Source of the DNA: Corella eumyota
Taxonomy: Eukaryota > Chordata > Ascidiacea > Phlebobranchia > Corellidae
Reading direction: 5' to 3'
Assembly: GCA_963082875.1 (NCBI GenBank)
Contig: OY720100.1
Span: 11,246,591 to 11,310,590 of the forward strand
DNA length: 64,000 bases
The position numbers and the translations under genes were made by a program. Below the pieces are notes generated by a model. The model ran no database searches, had not been told where the DNA came from, and saw only the letters and a program-made list of their open reading frames with translations. Below are positions 24,001-36,000 of the stretch, in pieces. The first letter of the stretch is position 1, and each line of letters starts with the position of its first letter.

Positions 24001-27000
24001 TTTAAATAATTATTGTTACAATTTAAAACTTAAAAAAAAGGGTTTTGATTTAAGTCTTTCTTTCAAAATTAATTAAATTAAATAAAAAAACTACTTTACA
24101 ACTAAATAAGAAAATATCTTCTTTTTAATAAAGCTATAAAGGCAACCATAAAAAAATAAACCAATTTAATTGAAAATGAAACAAACTTACGTAATTATCT
24201 CTGCATGTAGAGTCAGGGCAATCTTTTTCATCAGAAACTATACCATCCCTACAATTATCATACCCATTACAAACCCAACTTTGTGATATACATCGACCAT
24301 ATAGACATGTAAACTCGTCAGGATCACAAGTTGGAACAGCTAAAAAAATATAAAAAATAAAATAATTAAGTATAGTAAAAAATCTTGAACCAAAATGTGT
24401 CCAATTTATAGGCCTACAAAATAAAAAATAAGACATAGGTTCCTGGGTTCGATCCCCACTTTCATGGTGTAGCACCCTTGAGTAAGGCTCTATGAATTGT
24501 ATGCTCTCCTACTGAGACAACACTTCACCAGCAGCTTATAATCATAATCACTAATCTCCCAAATTGACAAATGCATTTGAGACTGGTTTTTGGTAACTGA
24601 TGTTACTATATGGTTAGGTCATGAAGTCGATGTTTTCACATCAGAAAAAAAAAGGAAAACTTATAAAACTTACGACATCCAGATTCATCCGATCCATCGC
24701 CACAATCATCATCGAAATCACAAATATAAGAAACTGGGATGCACTTTCCACTTGGACATCTGTGTTTGTTGGAAGCACATGTGTTGTCAGCTAAGATTAA
24801 TAATAGAAATTAAAACAAATCAAAGATAATAATGTTAACACAAAAAAAATAAGTATGTTGTGGCATATTCTCCAAACCCAGGGCAAGATTACTAAACTCA
24901 AGACAAGGTTAGCAATCCTAGTTAATTGCCCTAACAACCACATCAAAACTGCGCACACTACCAAAACGTGGATACATTAAAATTAATATAAAGTATTTAC
25001 CACAAACACGAGCTGATTCTTCAACACCGTTTGCACAGTCTGTATACCCATCACAAACCCAAGTATCATAAATACAATTCCCATTTGGGCAAGTATATTT
25101 GTCACTTGCACATCTTTCCTGGCCAGTCTAAAATATAAAAAAAATTAATAGTTTAATACTTTTAAAATAAAAGTACTTAAATCAGTCCGGCAGCATGTTG
25201 TATTCGTTAGAACACTTGGCTTCACTACATAAGATCTTGAGTTCGAATCCCACTGTTCTCATGCTGTAGCGTTCTGACCCAACACTTAATCAGCAGTTTA
25301 ATTGTAGGGCAATTAATTATATTCTAAAATTATTAAAAAATAAATAAATGAATGTTAATAAAGAAGTAACTTTTGCAAATAACACTAAGTAAAAACCTAA
25401 AACATAATTTAATAAAAAATTTTAATTACTAAAATTTAATTCAAATACAAACTTATATAATAAGTTAAGAATAAACTAACATCAACAATGCATTCCTTTC
25501 CATTATTTGCAAGATAATATTTATTTCCCTCATCCTTTGGACAACTGCACTCCGGTATGTAATTTGGACCCTTTGTACAGATGTGGCTACAACCCCCGTT
25601 GTATCGAGTACAAGGGTCATAACCTCTGCACTCAGTCTGAGAGGTGGAGGAGTAACCTACAACTCCGTAAACTCTGATTGGGAGATCTTTTCGGAGCACC
25701 ATTGTTGATCCTCCATCAAATTTGTTAGCTCTAAAAATTGAAACAACTCGGTAGTTAAAAGTTTTTCAAATTCTTTTATTCCCTAATGGTGGGCCTAAAT
25801 ATAGAGTAAGGTCGACTTCACGACCTGAACATAGAGTAAAGTTAACCTTACTCTATGTTCAGGTCGTGAAGTCGTGAAACCTAAACATATAGTGAAGTTG
25901 CCTTTTAAAGTTTGATTTTAAAGATTATAAATGCTTAAACATTAACCTGCTGATAAGTAGGAGTTTGTATCGTTTATATCGCCATATTTAAAGACGCTAT
26001 GGCATAGAAGCAGTGGATCGAACCCATAAGGTAAAGCACAAATAATAAAAGAGAAAATGCAGTCCTACTAATTACGGCACCGGACTGCACCATACCGCAT
26101 AGGACTGCACCAGACCATATATAATGTGTCTAATTACAGCACAGAACCGCACTGGATAACTTCAAATCTTACCTGTAAACTCCATTTGTTCCCCAGTCAG
26201 TCCAATAAATATAATCCCCCAATACACTTATTGCAAAAGGATGATCATAAATTGGATTTATACTTCTTCTGTTTGTCCCATCTAGGTTACTAACTTCCAT
26301 TCTTTCATAACCACTAGAAGTAAAGTGTATTTATTAAGTTTTTTTATTGGATAAAATCTAAAGCTGTTCAGCCTAAAATAGTGTTATTTTAGTCTTGGTA
26401 AGTGCTTTTTTACTTGAAAATATAAGATAACCAAACATTGTATTCAACTTTGTTGTTTACCATAAACAAAAATGTAAATCACTCAAAGGTTAAGCTAAAA
26501 TGTCTTTTACACTAATTTAGGAACACTTGTACTTTTCTTAGAAGGTTCTTAGAAGAACTCGGGACTGTAACATATGAAAAGAATTAGCAAGCACTGTGGA
26601 GTTCTACAGAAAATTAAATAAAACCAGAAAATATAAGTAAAAATTTGCGAGGACCGAGAAGTAGGAGAGAGAAATAGTCAGGAACACAAAGTACAGAAGA
26701 CGATTTGTTAGGACAGTAAGGTATTAAAATTTTTCTAAGAACCTTAAAGTACAAATGATTTCTAACTTAACTTAATTTTAAAATAACAAACTCACGGTTG
26801 AGCATCCACCCAATACATTGTATCTTCAGCAAAGTCAATGCTTAGACCATTAGGCCAGTACAAATCTTCTCCTATAATTGTTGTTTTGTCATTTCCAGCT
26901 AAGGTTGCCCTTAGTATTTTAGCTACTGTACCCCAGTCAGTCCAGTATACAAATCCTTAAATATATAATAAAAGTATAAGCATATGGTTGTATTAGTAAA

Positions 27001-30000
27001 CAAGGTAATGAGTAGCAGTAATAATGCAACTGTAGGATTTTCTTAAATTTAAATTGTCTTTGCTGTTAATAAATACAAGAATGTTTAATTTTGTGTAATT
27101 ATTTCAAAAATAAACCCTGAATTTAAGTTGTTTAAATCCATGTTTTTAGGCAACCGTTCAGTAGAACAAAATTTCTTAGTCTGCTTTTAATACCAAAATT
27201 TGCAGTTAAAGTAAAGTAGAATAAATTGTTTGAAATTATTAGGAAAACTTGTTTAAAGTACTCATACGAAAAGAGTTATCAAATATAAACCGCAAATTTA
27301 ATAAACAAATTATAGCAAAAAGAAAGTGATATACTTATATGTTAACACTTGTTAGTAAAATAGTTAAAGTTCCATTTTTAAATCAATATCTAAAACTGAT
27401 AAAAAATTCAAGTAAACTTATTTGAATTTGTCCAAAATATGCTACACAACTAGAAAACCTAGCTTTAATAAGGTGCTAGTGGTTCCGGTACACTGCCAGC
27501 GTGGTGTAGTGGTAAAAACACTTGCTATACCACACATGAGGTCTTGGGTTCAATACCCACTGCTTTCATGCTGTAGCGCCCTTGAGTAAGGCGCTATAAA
27601 CGATATGAACTCTTGCTGAACCAGTACTTAATTAGCAGTATAATTACTGGGCAATTATAGTCTTTATAATATCTCAAACTGCCACAGGCAACTCGAGACT
27701 GGGTCAGAGTAACTGATGTTACTCTAAGTGTAGGTTGCGCATTTCACTTTCCCACATCGAGAATAAAGATATTTACAAAAAAAATTTAAAAATATTTGTT
27801 TTTTTTTAAGTTTTTGCCCTAAATAAAAATTAAAAAAATTAACAAACCTCTGCAAGCATCGACAGCAATCGCTCGTGGTCGTTCCAACCCACTTAACAAA
27901 GTTGTCGAGTTTGTTCCATCAATGTAAACTGATCCAATTATCCTTAACGAGGCATCGGTGTATAAGACTCGTTTGTGCAACCAATCAAAATCAATCCCTG
28001 TCAAAAAAACATGTTTTTATAAAAAGTTGATTTTTTTTAAATAGAAATTAGTGATGTCACAATTGACATTTTTTGTTATTATATTTGTTATTTTCATTTA
28101 GATCGCGATAAAAAATATTTTAAAAGTCCCCATATTAAGAATAAACAAACTAACCTTCAGGAGCACTCAACCCGGTTGTAATAATATATCGAGGAGTGGG
28201 GTTAGGTGAGGATAAATCAAAATACCCAATTTTAGAGTTCGAGCCTTCATACTAAAGTTAAAAGCAGTAAAAAAGAAGTGTAAATATTAAATATTTAGAA
28301 ATTAAAAATTACATTTTTTTAATAAAATGTTAAGCTTATTCAAAAAAAAAATATAAAAATGGGCATACAAAAATAACTAAAAATGTCAATTTTAATTTAC
28401 TATTTAGTTTTTAGCTTAATTTAAAATTTGCAAAAATATTCAAACTTACAGTTGCAAAATAGGCCCTGTTGTCTTCAACATCGTAAGTGATTGCAATTGG
28501 AACATTAGCCGAGATAGGTTCAAATATTTGAGAATGGTCAGTAGGATCAATATGAGCTGATTCTATTGTTGAGTAAGTTGTAAACATGATATAGTCTGAT
28601 GCATCTAAAATGTTAAAGCAATATTAAGTACAAACATAGGTGCCAGATATGTATCATTATATTTTAACGTTACTACAGTTCATATAACAATCATAAATAA
28701 ATGTGAAATTTATTTATATATATATTTTTTATATATCTTTATCCTCAATGTGGAAAGAACGAATGCATGACCAAAACATAGAGTAACAACTGTTACCCAG
28801 ACCAAGTCTCAAGTTGCCTTTGGCGGTTTGGATATTTTACAAGCTAATTGAATGCTGACTCAGCAGGAGTTCATACGGTTAATAGTCTTACCCGAAGGCG
28901 CTACAGCATGAGAGCAATGGAGATCAAATCATGAAGTGTAGCAAGTGTTCTGACAACAACAACATGCTGCCGGTTTTAATAATAGTTTTTACTAAACTAA
29001 ATAACAGGCTACGAATTAACGTTTAAAAAACGATTCGCTAAAAATGAGGTTGAATTTTTAGAGCAATAATTAGGTCCAAGTCATAATCTTCGTTTTTTGA
29101 TAACACTTGACGCGTTGCGTGGCGTTTTAAAATGTAACGTCTTGTTAAACAATCGTTAATAATTTTTCGCACAAAAAACGAGACATTTTTGATTACTTTA
29201 AAGCTGTGTTATGTATTTAAAAAATTACGCAATAACTAAACGAACCCGGAGGTGAAGTTTACGCATTGCCAAACATGGAAAGTTTTTGTTATTAAAAGCC
29301 CTATAGTACTACATTCACGCAGGATTATATTGGTGTAATAATAAATGTGTTAAACCGGTTAAAAATAGATCGTAACAATTCACAAATATACACGAAAGTA
29401 TTATTATCGCTTGAACTTTTTTGGTTGATTCGCTAATTCTAATATATTTGTAAAAAACGATTCGCTAATTTAAAAAAACGATTCGCGTTTAGCGAATAGC
29501 GACCCGTTATTTCGTACCCTGAATAAGTAAACAAAATTTAAATACCAGTGCAAGATTGACCATCAGTTCCAATAACTCCATAAGCACAATCACAAACTTT
29601 CGAGTTATCCGGCATGGCAAAACAAAGCTGCTCACAACCACCATTGTTAGACGAACATGGACTATCCTAAGAAAACAAAAATTGAATTTTAAATCAAATA
29701 TAAGTTAAAACATACAATTTAGTATGTAGTTTGGAACAAAATGTGATCAAATAATTAGAATTTACTTATTTATTTTTTTACTAGTATATTTATCCTCGTG
29801 ACCTCATAACCTTAACATAAAGTAACAGAAGTTACCCTGACCAAGTTTTGAGTTGACTCTGCCAGTTTGTAATTTTAGTGATCATGATTGCCTGATATTT
29901 ATTCTGTTAATTCGCATTTATAATCCTTTACTTAAGAGTGCTACAGTATGAAAGTAGTGAAAATCAAACCCAAGAACTGATGTCCCATAAACAACTCTTG

Positions 30001-33000
30001 CAATACATTATTATTATTATACTCTTGTAATTAGTTTGTCTACAATATTTACAAACAATATTTTTTTTTACAAAGAACAAATTGAGAAAAATACGGCAGT
30101 AATTACCCCAGTCGGTTGAATTGTAGAATCGTATATTGTGATGTCTTTCAAATCCTCTAACCCGCCTCTAATCTTCACTGGGTCATCCTGATTGGCTGGA
30201 TCTTTGCTACCTCTAAAGACCTATGTGATGTCATGATCAATATTAAATTTTAAATGAAAAAATTATTTAGAGTTTAAATTTACAAAAAAATAATAAAATT
30301 TAATTTATTCAAGTAAATAAAAAAGCAAAGTTACAAGTCAAATAAAACAATCCTTACAGCTTTAAAACTTGAATCAACCCAATAAATTTTATCCATGTAA
30401 AGTGCTACACCTAGTGGTGATGGATAGTTTCGACCAGATTTTAAAATCACTCTAAAAAAGTAACAAATTAATTTAATTTCAACAACTGAACATTAAAAAA
30501 CAACAACAAAAACAAGTGCCCTTTTACCTTTTTGTTAAATCCCAGGCTATCTTCTCAATGGTTGAAGCTTGGCTATCAGTCCAATATACTTCATGGTTTG
30601 AATAATCAATTGTTAAACCTTGAGGTTGTCTCATATTAGGGGGTGATACTGCTGTCATGTTTGTTCCATCTAAGAGGGTTCGAACTATTTGTGGAGTTTG
30701 ACCATCATCCGCCCAATACAGGTATCTGTTAATAAACAATAATATTGTTAAAAATAGAATGGAGCTTAGTGGACAATAATTATATATAAAATATGTCTAT
30801 TTTATAGGTATAAAAATAAATAAAATTGTCGTTTGTGGGGCGCAGTTAAATTATCGCAGGAAAATATTAGTTAAGAGTTGCGGCTATATTAAACCAATTA
30901 AAATTTAAACCATTGGTAGGGCAGGCTATCAAACAGTTTTAATAAAAAAAAAAAACACAAATAAAAAAAAACTGATCTAAAAATATTTTTAGTGATTATA
31001 ACTATTAAGATGACTGGCAGTGTGTTGAAGTAGTTAGAAAACTTAACTTCACTACATGAAGTCTTGGGTTTGAACCCCACTGCTTCCATGCTGCAGCATC
31101 AGATAAATTATTGGAAAATTACAATCAGTTATAACTTAATCTGCTAAGGATAACTTAAAACTGGGTTAGGATAACAAATGATACTCTATGTTTACTTTTT
31201 AATAGGATTAACTGCCATGCTTCTAGGTCGTTGAGATTCGGTTTTCATAAGAACAACGCGATAAGTTCGATCATATTTTGATACTTCAATGTAAGTCTCA
31301 GTTGTGAAAACATTAGTAAAGTAAACATTCTCTGTTAAGCAAAAATATATACAATTCAGGTAAGCAAAAGAAAAAATTCATAAGTTAAAATATATATAAA
31401 AACATATAAGAGTCTGTTCAGCAAGAATATATAAATTAGGTTGTGATTTTAAAACATTAAAATCTTTATCAAATAGTAAAATCTAGTTAAATATATTTAT
31501 CAGGTTAAAGAACTAAGCCAGGTAAGCCTTCCTAAACAATACACAACATGTAACTTTCGAAAATTTAGCATATAAAAAATTATTTAATTAAAAAAGCTAA
31601 ACACTAGAAGCATTATCAAACCCAGAATATGTAGTCTTATTGTTAAACAAAACATAATTAATTAAGCCTGTAATATCTCACTTGCATTCACTAACACATA
31701 AAAATAAATTGTTAAAAAAAACTGGCATAATGGTGTAGCGGTCAGAACACTTGTCTTTACTATATGATGTTCTAAGTTCAATTTCCAGTGCTTTCATGCT
31801 GTAGCTTCTTGGAGTAAGAAACTATGAACGATGTTAATTCCTGCTTAGTCAACACTTAATCAGCAGCTTTTAATTAGTGTACAATTTTAATCAATAACAT
31901 CCCAAAATGCCAAAGGTAACTTGAGACTGGGTTTAGGTAACTGATTTTACTTTATGATTAGGTCATGAAGTCGACCTTACAACATCAAGAATAAATAAGT
32001 AAACTCCATTTTTTTAAAAAACTCACTTGCAATCCAATCAAGAGCAAAACCTCCAATCCCCCCTTGTCCTATCCCACCTAATACATAAGCATCTTGTCCA
32101 CGTCCATCATATTTCTGTCCAAACACACCAGAATAAAGTCGTGAGATAGTTCCAGTCCCAGGTATGAAAGTGTTGAAGGCAACATAACCAACAGAGTAAT
32201 CGATGTCCAAGGCTGTGTTGTTCATATCTAAATAAAAATAAAATTTCCAGATTTAAAATTAATTATTTTTTGTATATTACTTATCTTTAATGTGAAAAGG
32301 TCGAACCTATGGCCTGAAAATAAAGTAGCATCAGTTACCCCTTAACAAGTTTTGAGTTTTCTTCGAAAGTTTAAAATAATTTTTATTATATTTGCCCGAT
32401 AATTAATCTGCTAATTAGGTGTTGGCTTAGCTGGATTTTATATCATTTATAACATTTTACTTAAGGGCACTTTAGCATAAGAGCAGTGGGAATTGATCCC
32501 AGCACCTTATGTGGTAAAGCCAAGTGTTCTGACCACTACACCATGCTGGCGGTAATACATATTTCATCTTATAAACATAACCCTTTAAAAAATATGAACA
32601 TTTAAACTTACTTGGACTTGCAATAGGTAACATGGCATCTTCATGACTGTTTTCATCTGATAAATCAAATCCACGAACAATGGTTTTTTGTGACACAACA
32701 ATAAAGGAATCATGAGGTGAACAAGTTAGTCCATCAGCATTGATCTAAGAAGTTAAATAAAAGAAAGTTAAGACTTTAATCTTTTTCTTATTAAACAAAA
32801 CCAACTGAACTCAATTATTTAACAAACTAAAAAGTTGGCTTAATTTAAGAACGTACAAAAATATTTTAAGGATAATGGTTAATAAGTTTTAACCAATGAC
32901 ATGATGTAACACATTGGGTCTAGATTAGATACCCACTATTTTCATGGTGTAGTGCCCGTTTGTAAGCCGCTAAAAACAGTTTAAACTTCCACTGAGCCAA

Positions 33001-36000
33001 TACTTAATCGGCAGCTTAATTATTGGGCAATTATAATGAATATTATCCTAAACTTACATAGGTGATAAAAAAAGTTATATATTTAGACAAATAATCTCTG
33101 ACCTTTGAACCTGTAGAACAACCACAAGATTTAAAAGTGTTTTGGGGAAAACAAAATTGTTCACATTGTCCATTGTTAATATAACAAGAATTTGGACGTC
33201 CGACTGGCCGATCAAAAATATTAAGAGAGGTTACGTCCGATATTTTGGACCGTAATACCTCTTGGTTGTTACCTTTAACAAAATGTAAGTTAATTTTTTT
33301 TCGTAAACTTTAAAAAAAAATCGTAATTAATTTAAAGTCAAATTTATGTTTCAAATTTAAAAAAAAGTTACTCAAGGGTGCTACAACACACAACATGGAA
33401 GCAGTTAGAATCAAACCAATGACCTCATATTGTAAAGCCAAATGTGTAGGTTTTAGTTTTATCAGACACAAAATTAACTGAATTTTACCATTGTTCATAT
33501 CAGCCCTCTCAATGAGTTCCAGAGATAGATCAGAGTAATAAATGTAACCGGCATAAACCACTAATGCCATTGGGGTGACAACATTGTCCACGATTGTTCT
33601 GATGTCATTTCCATCAAGAGTGGCTGATCTTATCTAAAGATTAAATTGTTAAAATTAAATTAAAAGCTTTGCATTTTTAACATAAAAATAAACAATAATC
33701 TAAAAACTCTAAGGCAAATAAACTAAAACTAATTTTTGTACAATTTATTCTTGATGTAAAAAGGCTAACTTCCAAGCATAAAGTAACATTAGTTACCCCG
33801 ACCTAGTTTCAGGTTGACTTTACTATGTTAAGATATTCCTAAATATATTTGGCTGATAATTAATCTGCTGATTGATTTTTTGGCAGGAGTTTGTACTGTT
33901 TATAAAACTTAACTTAAGGGTGCTATAGCATTGTAACAGTGGAGGTCAAACCTAATGTGGTTAAACAAAGTGTTCTTACCACTAAAAAAACCCTGAGTGA
34001 GGCCCTAGGTTGATCTCACCTGCTCTTATGCTGTAACACCCTTAAGTAGAGGACTTTTAACCGTATAAACCCCCGCTGAGCTATAAGATTGTTGTTGTAA
34101 TATTAATTGTATATCGTATTTATTATTTACTTTTATCAATGTGCGAAAAACCAACAAAAAAAAAAAAAGAATCCCAAACTGCCAAAACCAATTCAAAACT
34201 AGGTCAGGGTAACTAATGCTACCCTATGATTAGGTTGTGAAGCTGATTTTCCCACATCGCAGATAAATAAATGCAAAAAAAATCTTAAAAAGTCTCTAAA
34301 TAAATAAATAAAAAAACTCTACAAACAGCTCCATTCTTCTGGTCAGCCCAATAAATTCTGTTTGGAATATCGATAGCAATATGTTGGACTCCACTCATAT
34401 CTTGAGTGATAATATTCTCGAGTTGAGTTCCATCTAAATTACATCGCGATATTTTGGCTGGAACCACATCAGCACCTCTGTCTGACCAGTACATTTTACT
34501 GCAAGTATATATTATAAAATTAAGTATGTATGTTATTTAGGAATAGACCAAGTTTAATCTGAGTAATAGAACTTAATCAAAAATTAAAAAATTGTTAGAA
34601 TTCGAACTGGCCAGTTCCTTTTTGGTATAGGTTTGCAAACTCACAATTTTAGTAACTATAGCAATTTAAAATATGTTGTTTTTCAACATTAAATACGTCT
34701 AAACAATTTTGCTCCAAATTTATATTGACAGCAAAGCTATTTATTTTAAATTAAAAAAGTCATCTGTTACATTAATATTTAAATATATAAAAAAGGTCAA
34801 TATATTTTGATCCAGCAAACAATGTTAAAAAAACGACAAATCCTAGTAAACAAAATATGAGCTTGAAATTAAAATAAATTTGTTGGCAATACTTAATTCT
34901 TAAAAAAAAAAATTGAAAAAACAACAAACCATAGAAATCATTTAACTAACACAAAAGTATTTACCCATTTAACGGATCAACGACTATCCCAACAGGGTTT
35001 CCAACTCCAGTTTCATTTCCAATGTTTCCAAGAATTGTTTTGCGATAAATCTGATTATAATCTCCAGGGTCTAATCTAATTACTTCAATAGATCTAATAA
35101 AATATAAAGATAAAGTTTAAGTCTTTTATATTTTACATGCATTTTAAACTAATATTCTCTTTAGATACTGTACAAAATCAAAATTATGATTTTTTTACAT
35201 TAATTTTCTGCACTATATTATACTAAACAAATTTTACAAATGTTTCCAAATGACATAATTTTTAACAAACATGTAAAACAACCTTACAATTGTTGTTTAA
35301 AATTATTATTTACTATTTTTTCAATATTTGTTTATCCTTGATGTGTGATGGTTGACTTTACGACGAGTAACATCAGTTACCCTGACCCAGTCTCAAGTTG
35401 TCCTTGCAAGTTCATGATTTTATTATTCATTTAATAATTAAACTGCTGATTAAGTGTGGGCTTCGCAGGAGTTCGAACTCACTGCCATATCAAGTCTGTA
35501 GTTATATTTTTACCTTTTGCATATTTTATGTTTTAAAACTGACCATTAATGGCATTAAAATTTAAACTGTTTTACTGACCACTGGATAATAATATTTAGT
35601 TTTTTATACATTTTAACTGATATTTTTGTTAAATATTGTAATTAATTAAGATTTTTTTAACATAAATTTTTTAACATAAATTTTTTAACATAAATTTTTT
35701 AACTATCTTAAATTTAAAACAACATTAAATGTATATAATATAAAAAAATACCTTATAACCACTGTTACTCAATTTTTAATTTTAATAAATTAAAGCTACT
35801 AACTTTCCTACTGGGTTGGTGTAATACAAGTTTCTCGACATCCAATCAATAGCAATATTATGGGGTTTCCCCACAATTGAAGACGGGGCAAAATATTGAC
35901 GAGAGGTCCCATTAACATGAATTCTGTTAATCTGTCCTATCTAAAAAGTTAAAATATCGTGCATTAAAAAAAGTAATGATTTTAAAATGTCTATATATAA

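Larger units (their letters stand above)
19717..25127 (-). other. LRP2: LRP2 LDLa cluster III, 10 modules (residues about 2697-3110)
   Basis: Exons: 25001-25127 (module 1), 24674-24790 (2), 24191-24339 (3 and the start of 4), 23767-23866 (4), 23211-23398 (5 and half of 6), 22573-22685 (6/7), 21080-21223 (7/8), 20285-20454 (8 and 9), 19717-19929 (10, running into the next EGF). Modules 4, 6, 7 and 8 are split by introns, unlike clusters I and II. Module 1 has a non-canonical acidic loop ([12 protein letters not shown]) where DGSDE is usual. Confidence 0.93.
25481..29666 (-). other. LRP2: LRP2 EGF, propeller 6 and EGF (residues about 2339-2696)
   Basis: EGF exon 29546-29666 ([19 protein letters not shown]). 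Propeller exons: 28450-28604, 28155-28251, 27848-27997, 26796-26955, 26173-26313. The last exon, 25481-25730, holds both the final propeller strand and an EGF ([17 protein letters not shown]). Blades: [49 protein letters not shown]. The intron 28605-29545 holds a SINE and a hAT-like MITE. Confidence 0.93.
30107..33272 (-). other. LRP2: LRP2 EGF and propeller 5 (residues about 1990-2338)
   Basis: Exon 33103-33272 encodes the end of propeller 4 and an EGF ([17 protein letters not shown]). Propeller exons: 32612-32744, 32027-32227, 31196-31331, 30528-30725, 30358-30451, 30107-30220. Blades: [43 protein letters not shown]. Exon 32027-32227 has a glycine-rich stretch ([12 protein letters not shown]). 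The donor of exon 31196-31331 lies in SINE sequence. Confidence 0.9.

Noticed and set aside
27492-27560. Possible tRNA gene (A and B boxes present)
   Set aside because: The same head recurs in dozens of SINE A copies with a common body and tail, and no cloverleaf with paired arms is formed.
35646-35702. CRISPR-like spaced repeat
   Set aside because: The units are contiguous, AT-rich and without spacers, in an animal intron.
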